DNA of 21,717 nucleotides from Paracoccaceae bacterium (GCA_009920815.1 RFZH01000019.1:1-21717), one strand, 5' to 3'; counted from the first letter of the stretch, positions 7,362-15,098 are shown. Translations and numbers: made by a program. The notes: a model not told the origin generated them from the letters alone.

Positions 7362-8448
7362 ATGTATATTCCGATTTGGGTTATTGTTCTGACCCTATTG
7401 ACGGCCACAATCGCAGTGATCCTGTGGCAACAGGGCAAAAAACCATCCGACTGGTACGAACGGGTGATCGAGGTTGTGGGCAAACCCTATGTCCTGTGGG
7501 TTTTCATCGGCGCAGCGGCGGTTTTGGGCGCGGCCTATTGGTTTTATTTGTCCGATATTATCGCGTCTGTGCATGACATGGTTAAACACCTGCGGACTCA
7601 AGCGGCGGCTTCGCCCGAAAAAGTCGACCCTGAAAACCTGAAAAACCTTGCCCAAGGCAGCGCATTATTGTTGGGCGCTTTGGTTGCCGCTGCCACGCTG
7701 ATCTTTACCCTGATCCGCGTCTGGATCAACGAACGCACCACTACCGCCGAGGAAGAAGGATTAATCACCGACCGCATCAACGCGGCGGTGGCAAGCTTGG
7801 GCGCGGAAAAGACGATCAAAGAAACGTACCGTCCCAAATATCGAAGTCCGCATCGGCGCGATCCTTGCCCTTGAACGCATGGCCAAGAAAAACGCCGATG
7901 TACATTTCCAGATTATGGAGATTCTGACCGCCTATATCCGCGAAAATGCGCCAGTGGCGGAAGGGACGCATGAACGCAAACCCCGCCAAGATATCCAATT
8001 GGCCTTTACCGTCATCGGCCGCCGCCCCCCAAAACGCATCGCGTTGGAACGATTGCAAAAATTCCGTTTGGATTTGAACAACTGTGACCTGACCCGAATA
8101 GAGGGGCGCGGTTTTGATTTTGCAAAGGCAGATTTTATAGGTACCCGTTTTGTAAGATCTCAACTCAAGAACGCGAACATGCAATACGCAACCCTCGTGA
8201 ACGCAAACCTGCAACACGCAAGACACTTAACAGATGCCTTTCTGCGCGGTGCCGCGCTTAAGTCTATTGATTTTACAAACATACCAATTTCTCAAGATCA
8301 ACTCGAACTCACGTTTGGTGATGAGTCGGTCATATTGCCCAAATCCCTAGATCGGCCATCACATTGGCCGCACGAGGATTTAAGCCCCACACTATTTCGC
8401 CACCAATGGCGCGCATGGCACGAAACTTTACCGCCCGACGGCGATTAG
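7362..8448 (+). pseudogene. Membrane-anchored pentapeptide-repeat protein, frameshifted
   Basis: Two overlapping frames together make one recognisable protein. The first, from ATG 7362 (a TTG at 7353 is in frame), encodes two or three hydrophobic segments (IWVIVLTLLTATIAVILW; VLWVFIGAAAVLGAAYWFYL; SALLLGALVAAATLIFTLI). The signature WINERTTTAEEEGLITDRINAAVASLGAEK follows, and the frame ends at 7872-7874 in nonsense residues. The second frame picks up from about 7834 with PNIEVRIGAILALERM, which is what should follow. It continues to 8448 with pentapeptide-type repeats (NNCDL, KADFIGTRF, NANMQYATLVNANLQ). A one-base gain between about 7812 and 7836 accounts for the break. Intact relatives are common in Rhodobacterales, but their function is unknown to me. 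A sequencing error is an alternative. The gene ends 4 bases into the convergent DUF4415-like gene. Confidence 0.7.
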
Positions 8449-8747
8449 CGGCCTGTGCGTTTGAGTTGCGTTTTCTTTTCCGCGCGGCGTTCGGCGCGGT
8501 CGGCGATATAGTCATAGCCGTTGTCGCGGGCGCGTTGGCGCAGTTTTTCTTCAGTCGCCATATAATTCTGGACACACATGCGCATATAGACCGCCAGAAT
8601 ACGGTTGATGCGGTCTTGGTATCCCACGCCCATTTCTTTGAAAAACTTGACCACGTTGGTTTCAAGATACAGGGTCACTTTGGTTTTCGCGGGACGCGTT
8701 TCGATGTCCCATCCGAACGTGTGGCATTCGTCCGGAAACATGTCCAT
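8445..8747 (-). CDS. BrnA/DUF4415-like ribbon-helix-helix protein (possible 3' part of a split gene)
   Basis: The 100-residue frame contains KTKVTLYLETNVVKFFKEMG followed by GYQDRINRILAVYM, the ribbon-helix-helix pattern of BrnA/DUF4415 antitoxin-like proteins. A charged tail rich in Arg and Lys (about residues 70-100) follows. In the type II BrnT-BrnA system the antitoxin binds DNA and neutralises the BrnT ribonuclease, but no toxin gene is visible on either side, so this copy is an orphan. ATG 8747 has no ribosome-binding site. The same frame continues upstream across a TAA (8751-8753) to a well-placed ATG at 8840, so this may be the back half of a broken gene. Alternatively it is translated by reinitiation, since the stop and restart are separated by only three bases. 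Confidence 0.65.
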   Translation of the reverse strand: MDMFPDECHTFGWDIETRPAKTKVTLYLETNVVKFFKEMGVGYQDRINRILAVYMRMCVQNYMATEEKLRQRARDNGYDYIADRAERRAEKKTQLKRTGR

Positions 8748-8750
8748 CGA

Positions 8751-8840
8751 TTAAACGGTGATGTTGTCTTCGTCCACGCGCATCAGATCGGTTAACAGGC
8801 GGTCTTTTTCACTTCGTTGGTTATAGGCGGCGTGGGTCAT
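8751..8840 (-). CDS. Small ORF in frame with, and upstream of, the DUF4415-like gene
   Basis: This is a 29-residue frame (begins MTHAAYNQRSEKDRLLTDLM, ends DNITV) with a good ribosome-binding site, AAAGGA, six bases before ATG 8840 on the minus strand. Its sequence resembles the N-terminal leader I associate with longer Rhodobacterales BrnA-like proteins. It is in the same frame as the ORF starting at 8747, separated only by TAA-TCG. It is best read as the 5' part of one gene split by a nonsense codon, giving a full gene of 8445-8840. A genuine leader peptide controlling the downstream frame by coupling cannot be excluded. Confidence 0.5.
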   Translation of the reverse strand: MTHAAYNQRSEKDRLLTDLMRVDEDNITV

Positions 8841-8910
8841 GGCCATTCCTTTCGTTGCCATGATCCTAGCGCGGGGCGGTTAAGGACCGGTGCGTGCAAC
8901 GTGCGGGCCG

Positions 8911-8949
8911 CACCGACGTGATACCGACGCAATACCGACGTTATACCGA
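8911..8949. repeat. Short 11-bp tandem repeat overlapping the thioesterase stop codon
   Basis: The core CCGACG (last copy CCGATG) begins at 8913, 8924, 8935 and 8946, an exact 11-base period with ACCGACGNNAT-like units. The last copy covers the end of the thioesterase coding sequence (stop at 8941-8943), so the array begins inside the gene and extends about 30 bases beyond it. Simple slippage is the likely origin. Confidence 0.75.
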
Positions 8950-9357
8950 TGCGGGTTTTTGCACCTTGAACACCCCCATCGCCGTCGCGATCAAGGTGCC
9001 CGTGTCATCGTGTAACGTGGCCTCGGCGAAATAGGTTTTCATTCCGCCACCCACCCGTTTTGCCCGTGCAATCAAGGTGTTTCCCGTCGATTGCGCCAGA
9101 AAATTCACCGAAAGGTTCAGGGTCAAGGCACGGTTCGGTTCCGCCCCCGCGCCCGCAAAACTGCCCGCAAATCCCATCGCCGTATCCAACAGCGCCGAAT
9201 AGGCCCCCCCATGCGGAATCCCCCGTCTGTTCATCAAAAACGGCGCGATCGGCATGTCCAATTCGGCGTAATCGCGTTCAAATCGGATCAGGCGGTATCC
9301 CATGTGTTTTTGGAATGCGCTTGGGTCTTCGTTCAGATCTACGGTATTGTTGTTCAT
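8941..9357 (-). CDS. PaaI-family hotdog thioesterase
   Basis: The 138-residue protein has the PaaI/YiiD-like hotdog layout. It has a mid-sequence GIPHGGAYSALLDTAMGFAG (about residues 46-65, with the HGG motif at 49-51), then strands TLNLSVNFLA and IARAKRVGGGMKTYFAEATL. Such enzymes hydrolyse acyl-CoA or aryl-CoA thioesters; the substrate cannot be read here. ATG 9357 overlaps the stop of the upstream gene as ATGA, indicating translational coupling and fixing the start; the longer upstream frame is an artefact. It is the last gene of the five-gene SDR-MaoC-phosphatase-kinase-thioesterase unit. An 11-bp tandem repeat runs across its stop codon. Confidence 0.9.
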   Translation of the reverse strand: MNNNTVDLNEDPSAFQKHMGYRLIRFERDYAELDMPIAPFLMNRRGIPHGGAYSALLDTAMGFAGSFAGAGAEPNRALTLNLSVNFLAQSTGNTLIARAKRVGGGMKTYFAEATLHDDTGTLIATAMGVFKVQKPASV

Positions 9358-10376
9358 AGGTTTTTTGTGGCCTCCACCCCCAGCTTGGCGAATTCTGGAA
9401 CCCATTGACCCAACACCAAACCCCGTTCTGGATCGGATCCGTTGCCATCGAGCGCGCGTTTTTTCACGCCCTGCAAAATCGCCGCCATACGGAAATAACA
9501 AAAGGCCAGATAGAACCCAAAGCGGTCAATTCCCGCCAAACCGCGGCGTTCGCAATAGAGGTCAATAAAGTCTTGATCCGTCATGAGCCCCATCTCAGCG
9601 CGGTCGATCCCCGCCAAACCACGGGTTTCTGCGCCATTTGGCATGCCCCATTGCATGATCACGCCCGCCAAATCGGCGTAAGGGTGGCCCAAGGTGGACA
9701 GTTCCCAATCCAGCACCCCGATGCAACGCGCGTTGCGTCGATCAAACATCAAATTATCGATGCGAAAATCACCGTGAACCAAAGTGCGTTGCCCATCCTC
9801 GGGCGGGATATGTGCACCCAGCCACGCGATCAGATCCTCCATATCGGGGATCGTTTCGGTTGCGCTGGCGTGATATTGTTTTGTCCAACGGTCAACTTGG
9901 CGTTGGTAATAATTGCCGTCGGGCCCGTAATCGGACAACCCAACACGGTCCAGATCAACATTGTGGATCGCGGCCAAAACGCGGTTCATTTCATCCATGA
10001 TTGCGCGGCGGTCTGTCTGGGGCGCGTCGCGCAAGCTTGGGTCGTCAAAGACACGGCCATCAAGCATTTCCATGATGTAAAAATCCGCACCCAATACGGC
10101 GGCATCTTGGCATAGGGCGACCATCTTGGCCACAGGAATACCGGTTGCTTGCAACGCTGATTGCACGCGAAACTCACGGTCCACCGCATGGGCGGATTTC
10201 AACAACACCCCAGGCGGTTTGCGGCGCAACACAAACGACCCGTTTTGCGCATATACCGCAAATGTAGGGTTCGATTGCCCGCCCGAAATCTTTTCAATAC
10301 GCAAAGGGGATTGGATATCCAACCCATTATTTTCAATCCAATTTTCTAGATTTTTGATGTTGATCAGCTCTGTCAT
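9354..10376 (-). CDS. APH/ACAD10-like phosphotransferase family protein
   Basis: The 340-residue protein has an aminoglycoside-phosphotransferase/choline-kinase fold. It shows the nucleotide loop region ISGGQSNPTF (30-39), an anchor lysine-like segment FVLRRKPPG, the catalytic HGDFRIDN (201-208) and the metal-binding DWE (223-225) in VLDWELSTLGHPYADLA. Close relatives are the kinase-like domain of ACAD10 and its bacterial partners. These phosphorylate 4-hydroxy fatty acyl-CoAs, so a role in hydroxy-acid or acyl-CoA catabolism fits the SDR, MaoC and thioesterase neighbours. It is not expected to be an antibiotic resistance gene. It follows the histidine-phosphatase-like gene by 7 bases and overlaps the thioesterase by 4. 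Confidence 0.9.
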   Translation of the reverse strand: MTELINIKNLENWIENNGLDIQSPLRIEKISGGQSNPTFAVYAQNGSFVLRRKPPGVLLKSAHAVDREFRVQSALQATGIPVAKMVALCQDAAVLGADFYIMEMLDGRVFDDPSLRDAPQTDRRAIMDEMNRVLAAIHNVDLDRVGLSDYGPDGNYYQRQVDRWTKQYHASATETIPDMEDLIAWLGAHIPPEDGQRTLVHGDFRIDNLMFDRRNARCIGVLDWELSTLGHPYADLAGVIMQWGMPNGAETRGLAGIDRAEMGLMTDQDFIDLYCERRGLAGIDRFGFYLAFCYFRMAAILQGVKKRALDGNGSDPERGLVLGQWVPEFAKLGVEATKNL

Positions 10377-10383
10377 ACCTGTC

Positions 10384-11058
10384 CTAACTATAACTTAGCA
10401 AATGTTCGGTTTTATGGGTGACAAACGGGGTTTCGTTGAACGTGCTGACAAAGCGCACACCCTTTGTCGCTGAAAATACCACGGTGGTCATAGACGCGTT
10501 TTTGATTTGCAGCTGAAGTTCGATCTGTTGGCGTTTCGACGTTTCCAAAATGGTCGACACAATTTGGGAAATCGCCCCACCCGAACTTACCGCAAGGATG
10601 GTTTTGGCATCTTTGACCGCCATCAAATCACGACATGCTTGCGCGGTGCGTTGGGCAAATGTGGCCCACGTTTCGGGCGGATCGGTGATGTCATCGTCTT
10701 GCCACGCGGCGACCGTGCTGCGCAGGTTTTGGAAATGTACCTTGCGGTCGGTGTGAATGCCCTCAGGCGGGGCTTCGTTCGCAAAACGTGCGTTCAAAAG
10801 CCCTGTAAAATCATATTCATTCAACCCCGCATGCACGATGGGATCCTGTGCCGCAAAACCCAGACCACGTTGGATACCACGCAGTGTTTCCGCTTGGCGC
10901 ACCATCGTTCCACAGGCCCAGACATCAGGGGAAATGCCACGCGCCAACAAGGTTTGCCCCAAGGCCACAGCTTGATCATGACCCAGATCGGACAGCTTGT
11001 CATAATTGGCCTGACCGAAACTGGCTTGGCCGTGGCGAACCAAAATCAACTGGGCCAT
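10384..11058 (-). CDS. Histidine phosphatase (phosphoglycerate-mutase-like) family protein
   Basis: The 224-residue protein begins with the LVRHGQAS signature (H9 is the phospho-acceptor) and has a candidate acid residue E81 in LNEYDFTGL. The second core histidine expected in a (S/T)HGG-type motif is replaced by Ser: the local sequence is AVSSGGAISQ (156-165). I recall similar VSSGG variants in this subgroup, so it may be a divergent but functional enzyme, or one with weak activity. It starts one base after the MaoC stop (TAAAATG) and lies upstream of the APH-like kinase, so the operon carries both a kinase-like and a phosphatase-like protein. Confidence 0.88.
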   Translation of the reverse strand: MAQLILVRHGQASFGQANYDKLSDLGHDQAVALGQTLLARGISPDVWACGTMVRQAETLRGIQRGLGFAAQDPIVHAGLNEYDFTGLLNARFANEAPPEGIHTDRKVHFQNLRSTVAAWQDDDITDPPETWATFAQRTAQACRDLMAVKDAKTILAVSSGGAISQIVSTILETSKRQQIELQLQIKNASMTTVVFSATKGVRFVSTFNETPFVTHKTEHLLSYS

Positions 11059-11059
11059 T

Positions 11060-11524
11060 TTAGGTCTTTTCCAGATAGGTACGGCAAATCCACAGCGCGC
11101 TGAGTGCGGGTCTTGTTTGGTCTTCGATTTCGATGGTGGTGTCCCATTTTGTGGTGATTTCAGCTGGGCGCGCTTGGGTCAATTCGGTCAAATCGAAATG
11201 CGCCCTAATTCGCGCACCTGCCAAAACAGGCGACAAAAACCGCAGCTTATCAAAGCCATAGTTCACCCCCATCGTAGTTTTTTCAAAATCAGGCACCGCA
11301 TCATAAAACATCGCGGACAACATCGACAGAGTCAAAAACCCATGCGCGACCGTTCCGCCAAAGGGGGTCTGTGCCGCACGTTCGGGATCCAAGTGGATAA
11401 ATTGCCAATCTTCTGTGATATCGGCAAATTGATCGATTTGCCTTTGGGTTATTTCAAACCACCGCGACGTCCCGACACGGGTACCAACCAAGGTTTGATA
11501 GGTTTCAAGGGATATCTCAGGCAT
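11060..11524 (-). CDS. MaoC family (R)-specific enoyl-CoA hydratase/dehydratase
   Basis: The 154-residue protein is a single hotdog domain with the hydratase-2 motif. It contains FADITEDWQFIHLDPERA (about 33-50), where the Asp-His pair is catalytic in family members, then FGGTVAHGFLTLSM. The enzyme hydrates 2-enoyl-CoA to 3-hydroxyacyl-CoA. The likely start is ATG 11524, overlapping the SDR stop as TGATG; a TTG directly before it is a less likely start. With the SDR upstream (a potential 3-hydroxyacyl oxidoreductase), the two could carry consecutive steps of acyl-CoA breakdown. Confidence 0.92.
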   Translation of the reverse strand: MPEISLETYQTLVGTRVGTSRWFEITQRQIDQFADITEDWQFIHLDPERAAQTPFGGTVAHGFLTLSMLSAMFYDAVPDFEKTTMGVNYGFDKLRFLSPVLAGARIRAHFDLTELTQARPAEITTKWDTTIEIEDQTRPALSALWICRTYLEKT

Positions 11525-12339
11525 CAATCTTCTCCGAATATGCTGGGACCTGTGGCGACGTTAATGCCGCCCGATACCGGAATAATGGCGCCGGTGATAT
11601 AGGACCCACCGCGCCCACACAGAAATTGCAAGCACGCCGCAATATCATCGGGCCGTCCTACGCGCCCCAAAGGCACACGGTGCCCGACCCGATCGGCGCC
11701 TGCGTCTTGGCCAATGGCAAAGCTGGTCATACCCGATTGAAACGGTCCAGGGGCCAAGGCATTGACGGTAATATGTCGGGGCGACAGTTCTTTGGCCAAA
11801 ATACGGGTCATTTGATGGACTGCAGATTTCGACATAGCATAGGAATAGGCCCCATCGCCCATGGCAACTTCGCCCATGACGGATCCAACATTGACCACCC
11901 GCGCGGGATCATCGGTGGTCGAGGATCGTTCCAATAGATCCAACAAGGATTGCGTTAGGTGGAACATGCCCGTCACGTTCAAGGTCATCACCTTGTCCCA
12001 TGCATCATAGGGAAATTGTCCCAATGGTGCGCCCCATGTGCGCCCTGCGTTGTTCATCAAAATGTCCAAACGATCCGTACGCGAAATAAGGCTTTGTACA
12101 ATAGCGTCAATCCCGTCTTGCGACCCTACATCCCCTGCAAAGGCATGAACATGTCCCGCATAGCCCACAGCGTTGATCGCATCGGCCGCATCCACACAAT
12201 TTTGCAGCTTGCGCGATGCGATGTAAACTGTGGCCCCTGCGGCCGCTAGACCCGTCGCGGCCATACGCCCAATACCCGTCGCGCCCCCCGTCACCAGAGC
12301 AGTTTTTCCCGCCAATCCAAATAGATCACTTGGTGTCAT
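11524..12339 (-). CDS. Short-chain dehydrogenase/reductase
   Basis: The 271-residue classical SDR has the cofactor loop TGGATGIG (17-24), NNAG (96-99), catalytic S153 and the YAMSK active-site motif (Y167-K171). The C-terminal ITGAIIPVSGG matches the usual (TG)xxxxVDGG strand. The residue after strand 2 is Ser-Arg (ASRK), which suggests NADP(H) preference; this is an inference. The ribosome-binding site AGGGGA lies about 6 bases before ATG 12339. It is the first gene of the five-gene minus-strand operon and overlaps the MaoC gene by one base. The substrate is unknown; an acyl-CoA or keto-acid role is suggested by its neighbours. Confidence 0.92.
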   Translation of the reverse strand: MTPSDLFGLAGKTALVTGGATGIGRMAATGLAAAGATVYIASRKLQNCVDAADAINAVGYAGHVHAFAGDVGSQDGIDAIVQSLISRTDRLDILMNNAGRTWGAPLGQFPYDAWDKVMTLNVTGMFHLTQSLLDLLERSSTTDDPARVVNVGSVMGEVAMGDGAYSYAMSKSAVHQMTRILAKELSPRHITVNALAPGPFQSGMTSFAIGQDAGADRVGHRVPLGRVGRPDDIAACLQFLCGRGGSYITGAIIPVSGGINVATGPSIFGED

Positions 12340-12536
12340 ATGTCGTCCCCTGTTTTTCTTAACTATGAAATGACCGGTGCTTTTGGTCCAGCCTTTGCAC
12401 GACGTTCCTTTGGTTTCGCTGCGTCATTTATGTGCAAACAACCGCCCAACCACGTAAATCACGCGTCAAGAGTTGCGTCACAGACGTAACAGCATTATTC
12501 CCTTTGGAAAGAACATCCGAAAAAGGCGAATATAGC
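12340..12536. promoter_or_regulatory. Divergent intergenic region between the SDR operon and the RNase D gene
   Basis: These 197 bases separate two diverging transcription units and must hold both promoters. I see no convincing pair of promoter boxes. A plus-strand frame is open from 12432, but the residues before GTG 12537 do not look like the family N-terminus. Confidence 0.4.
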
Positions 12537-13148
12537 GTGGCAAATTATCTGTACAAAGGCGATCTTCCAGACGATCTGGATTTAGGACCAATCGTTGCGA
12601 TTGATTGCGAAACGATGGGTCTTAGACCCTACCGTGATCGGTTGTGCGTGGTTCAATTATCGGGCGGAGACGGGCATGCACATTTGGTACAGGTCGCGCA
12701 GGGACAAACATCCGCACCTAATCTTGAACGCCTTTTGACCGATAAAAACGTGCTGAAACTGTTCCATTTTGGCCGCTTTGACATCGCTGCGATGTATCAT
12801 ACCTTTGGCGCGCTGGCCGCGCCGGTATATTGCACAAAAATCGCGTCAAAAATGGTGCGCACTTATACCGACCGCCATGGATTAAAAAACCTTTTGCAAG
12901 AATTGCTAAACGTCGACATTTCAAAGCAGCAACAATCAAGCGATTGGGGCGCAGCCGAGTTAACCAATGCGCAGCTGGACTATGCAGCGTCTGATGTTTT
13001 GTTTCTGCATAAATTGCGTGACACGCTAAATGAACGGCTTGTGCGCGAAGGGCGGATCGATTTGGCGCAGGCGTGCTTTGATTTCTTACCTGTACGCGCG
13101 CAGTTGGATTTAGCCGGCTGGCCAGAAGAAGACATCTTTTCTCATTAG
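12537..13148 (+). CDS. rnd: Ribonuclease D-like 3'-5' exonuclease (short form)
   Basis: The 203-residue protein is a lone DEDDy exonuclease domain. D23 and E25 lie in AIDCETMGL, D82 in HFGRFD, and Y149 and D153 in DYAASD. This domain trims RNA 3' ends, for example in tRNA maturation. The protein lacks the HRDC domain of E. coli RNase D (about 375 residues), as is usual for the compact alphaproteobacterial form. I chose GTG 12537, with AAGG about 10 bases upstream, because the family N-terminus ANYLYKGDLP begins there; the upstream ATG-like frame adds 35 unrelated residues. It leads the run into lptC, 16 bases downstream. Confidence 0.9.
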   Translation: MANYLYKGDLPDDLDLGPIVAIDCETMGLRPYRDRLCVVQLSGGDGHAHLVQVAQGQTSAPNLERLLTDKNVLKLFHFGRFDIAAMYHTFGALAAPVYCTKIASKMVRTYTDRHGLKNLLQELLNVDISKQQQSSDWGAAELTNAQLDYAASDVLFLHKLRDTLNERLVREGRIDLAQACFDFLPVRAQLDLAGWPEEDIFSH

Positions 13149-13164
13149 ACCTTGAAAGGTTCGC

Positions 13165-13776
13165 ATGTCACATCAAGGGCTTTTATATTCTAGGATTGTG
13201 CGGGGCCTCAAAATATTTCTGCCCTTGATTGCTATTCTTATGTTGTCGTCGATCTTTTTATTGTCGCGGGGGAATGAATCCACCAATGCAATCCCATTTG
13301 CCACATTTGAATTAGAACAACGGATCAAAGACCAACAGGTTTCAAAACCGATTTATACAGGCACAAACGAAGCAGGCGACGATGTTCGGATTTCTGCTCA
13401 GACCCTTAAACAGGACGAAACCCTAGATGGTGTTGCACATTTGGATGCTGTGAATGTCCTTATCACATCAGATACAAAGCCGGACGTAACGCTGACATCA
13501 GACAATGGAACAGTGTTTCGCAATCAAGACAAAGTTCATTTATTAGGTTCGGTTTTTGTCGCCAATACAGATGGGTACCAAATGACATCGCCCGAAGCGT
13601 GGATCTATGATCGGGGCATCAAGATTGTTGCGCACGGTCCTGTCAATGGCCTTGGTCCAGCAACCAAATTGCAAGCGGGCCACATGGAAATGAACAGACA
13701 AACAAAAGGGGGTCCGATGCAAATCCACTTCACAGGTGGGGTATCGGTGGTGTACGATCCCAAGAAAAGGGAATGA
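13165..13776 (+). CDS. lptC: LPS export protein LptC
   Basis: The 203-residue bitopic inner-membrane protein has one N-terminal transmembrane helix (about residues 12-34, rich in Leu and Ile). A periplasmic beta-jellyroll domain follows, with regular strand patterns (DVRISAQTL, DVTLTSDNGTVFRN, YQMTSPEAWIYD). LptC takes lipopolysaccharide from LptB2FG and passes it to LptA. The SD-like GAAAGG sits just before ATG 13165. Gene order lptC-lptA-lptB, spaced 4 bases and then overlapping, fixes the identification. No interruption is visible. Confidence 0.92.
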   Translation: MSHQGLLYSRIVRGLKIFLPLIAILMLSSIFLLSRGNESTNAIPFATFELEQRIKDQQVSKPIYTGTNEAGDDVRISAQTLKQDETLDGVAHLDAVNVLITSDTKPDVTLTSDNGTVFRNQDKVHLLGSVFVANTDGYQMTSPEAWIYDRGIKIVAHGPVNGLGPATKLQAGHMEMNRQTKGGPMQIHFTGGVSVVYDPKKRE

Positions 13777-13780
13777 TTGA

Positions 13781-14284
13781 GTGAAAAGACTGATTTTATC
13801 GGCGCTCCTCTGCGGTTTTGCGGGTATGAGCATGGCGCAAGAAAACACATCCTCGTTTGGCACTTTACAAGAAGATGCAGATAAAGAGGTAAACGCGACC
13901 GCTGACACCATGATCTTAGAGGAAGAGTTGGGCTATTCGATTATGGAAGGCAACGTTGTTGTTATACAGGGCGGCTCAACCCTGACCGCCGAAAAAGTTC
14001 GTGCCGAATACACAGAGGATAGGAGCGAAATTAAACATATCATTGCCACGGGTAATGTCGTGTTGTTAAGTGGCGAAGATATCGCAAAAGGGGATCGTGC
14101 AGATTATTACCTGTTAGAGAACACAGTGGTTTTGACAGGGAATGCATACGTCAAGCAAGGCACAGATACGATGACCGCACAGCGCATCACAATGAATACA
14201 ATTACCGGTGCCGCAGAAATGACAGGTCGGGTAACAACCGTTTTGACGCCCAAAAAAGATGAAGAAGGCAAAAAATCCGAATGA
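13781..14284 (+). CDS. lptA: LPS transport periplasmic protein LptA
   Basis: The 167-residue protein has a signal peptide (residues 1-19, likely cut after MSMA) and an OstA-type beta-jellyroll core: ADTMILEEE, EGNVVVIQGGSTLTAEKVRAEY, ITGAAEMTGRV. It forms the periplasmic bridge for lipopolysaccharide between LptC and LptD. The start is GTG 13781, the only start that gives a proper signal peptide. The short charged C-terminus ends in a 4-base ATGA overlap with lptB, implying coupled translation. Confidence 0.93.
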   Translation: MKRLILSALLCGFAGMSMAQENTSSFGTLQEDADKEVNATADTMILEEELGYSIMEGNVVVIQGGSTLTAEKVRAEYTEDRSEIKHIIATGNVVLLSGEDIAKGDRADYYLLENTVVLTGNAYVKQGTDTMTAQRITMNTITGAAEMTGRVTTVLTPKKDEEGKKSE

Positions 14285-15039
14285 CCCAAGCAACCCTGGT
14301 CAGCGACAACCAAAACAGGGGCCTTGTGATCAAGGGTCTGCGAAAAAGCTATAAAAAACGCGTGATCATCCGAGATGTTTCCATGGATTTGCGGCGCGGC
14401 GAAGTCGTAGCGTTGCTGGGCCCGAATGGATCGGGGAAAACCACTTCATTTTATGCCATCGCAGGTTTGGTAAACCCGGACGGTGGCCAAGTAAAAATTG
14501 ACGGTACCGATGTGACATCGCTGCCCATGTATCGTCGCGCACGGATGGGTATTGGCTATCTGCCACAAGAAATGTCGATTTTCCGCGGCCTTAGCGTAGA
14601 AGATAACATTGCGGCGATCTTAGATGTGTCCGAGAAAGACCCCCACACGCGTCGCGAGCGATTGGAAGAGCTGTTGGGGGAATTTTCAATTGAACACCTG
14701 CGGCGGACCCCCGCAATCGCCCTATCTGGCGGTGAACGGCGGCGCGTAGAAATTGCGCGCGCATTGGCCGCCAATCCAAAATATTTGTTATTGGATGAAC
14801 CATTTGCGGGTGTTGATCCGATTTCGGTTGATGACATTCGGAAGCTGGTCAAAGCGCTCAAAGATCGCGGGCTAGGTGTTTTGATCACCGATCATAATGT
14901 GCGCGAAACCCTAGAAATTGTTGATCGCGCCTATATCTTGCACGATGGCAAAGTGCTGATGTCAGGCACCCCGCGGGACGTTGTCGAAAATGAAAATGTC
15001 CGACGCGTCTATTTGGGCGAAAATTTTAAAATCGTCTGA
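14281..15039 (+). CDS. lptB: LPS export ABC transporter ATP-binding protein LptB
   Basis: The 252-residue ABC ATPase is complete, with Walker A GPNGSGKTT (47-55), signature LSGGE (148-152), Walker B LLLDEP (169-174) and the H-loop histidine in ITDHNVRETL. The LPQEMSIFR Q-loop and SIFRGLSVEDN are typical of LptB. It powers lipopolysaccharide extraction with LptF and LptG, whose genes are not in this window. The relatively long N-terminus (about 14 residues before GLVIKGL) is within family range. It overlaps lptA by 4 bases and is followed by 215 bases before hpf. Confidence 0.96.
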   Translation: MTQATLVSDNQNRGLVIKGLRKSYKKRVIIRDVSMDLRRGEVVALLGPNGSGKTTSFYAIAGLVNPDGGQVKIDGTDVTSLPMYRRARMGIGYLPQEMSIFRGLSVEDNIAAILDVSEKDPHTRRERLEELLGEFSIEHLRRTPAIALSGGERRRVEIARALAANPKYLLLDEPFAGVDPISVDDIRKLVKALKDRGLGVLITDHNVRETLEIVDRAYILHDGKVLMSGTPRDVVENENVRRVYLGENFKIV

Positions 15040-15069
15040 TAAGCTTTTGGTAGCATTTACATGTTTTCA

Positions 15070-15098
15070 TTGACATCTGGCGTTTCCTCGCCTTGAAT
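15070..15098 (+). promoter_or_regulatory. Possible sigma-70-type promoter upstream of hpf
   Basis: TTGACA at 15070-15075 is a perfect -35 box. TTGAAT at 15093-15098, after 17 bases, is a 4-of-6 match to a -10 box. It would give an hpf leader of about 150 bases. The 15040-15254 gap contains no gene. Confidence 0.35.

Noticed and set aside
7204..7363. Minus-strand frame with a CxxC-like CDLCGQG segment, starting on the CATG shared with the pentapeptide-repeat gene start
   Set aside because: It shares its start with the opposite-strand gene, runs through the palindromic segment and resembles no family I know. It could be a remnant, but there is not enough support to call it a gene.
8911..8949. 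Possible CRISPR-like array
   Set aside because: The units are 11 bases long and contiguous without spacers, and no cas genes are present.
9405..10115. Long plus-strand ORF (236 residues)
   Set aside because: It is antisense to the APH-like gene, whose motifs are unambiguous; the composition is that of a shadow frame.
9354..10376. Reading the APH-domain protein as an antibiotic kinase
   Set aside because: Its motifs and the acyl-CoA neighbours place it with ACAD10-like kinases, not aminoglycoside resistance enzymes.
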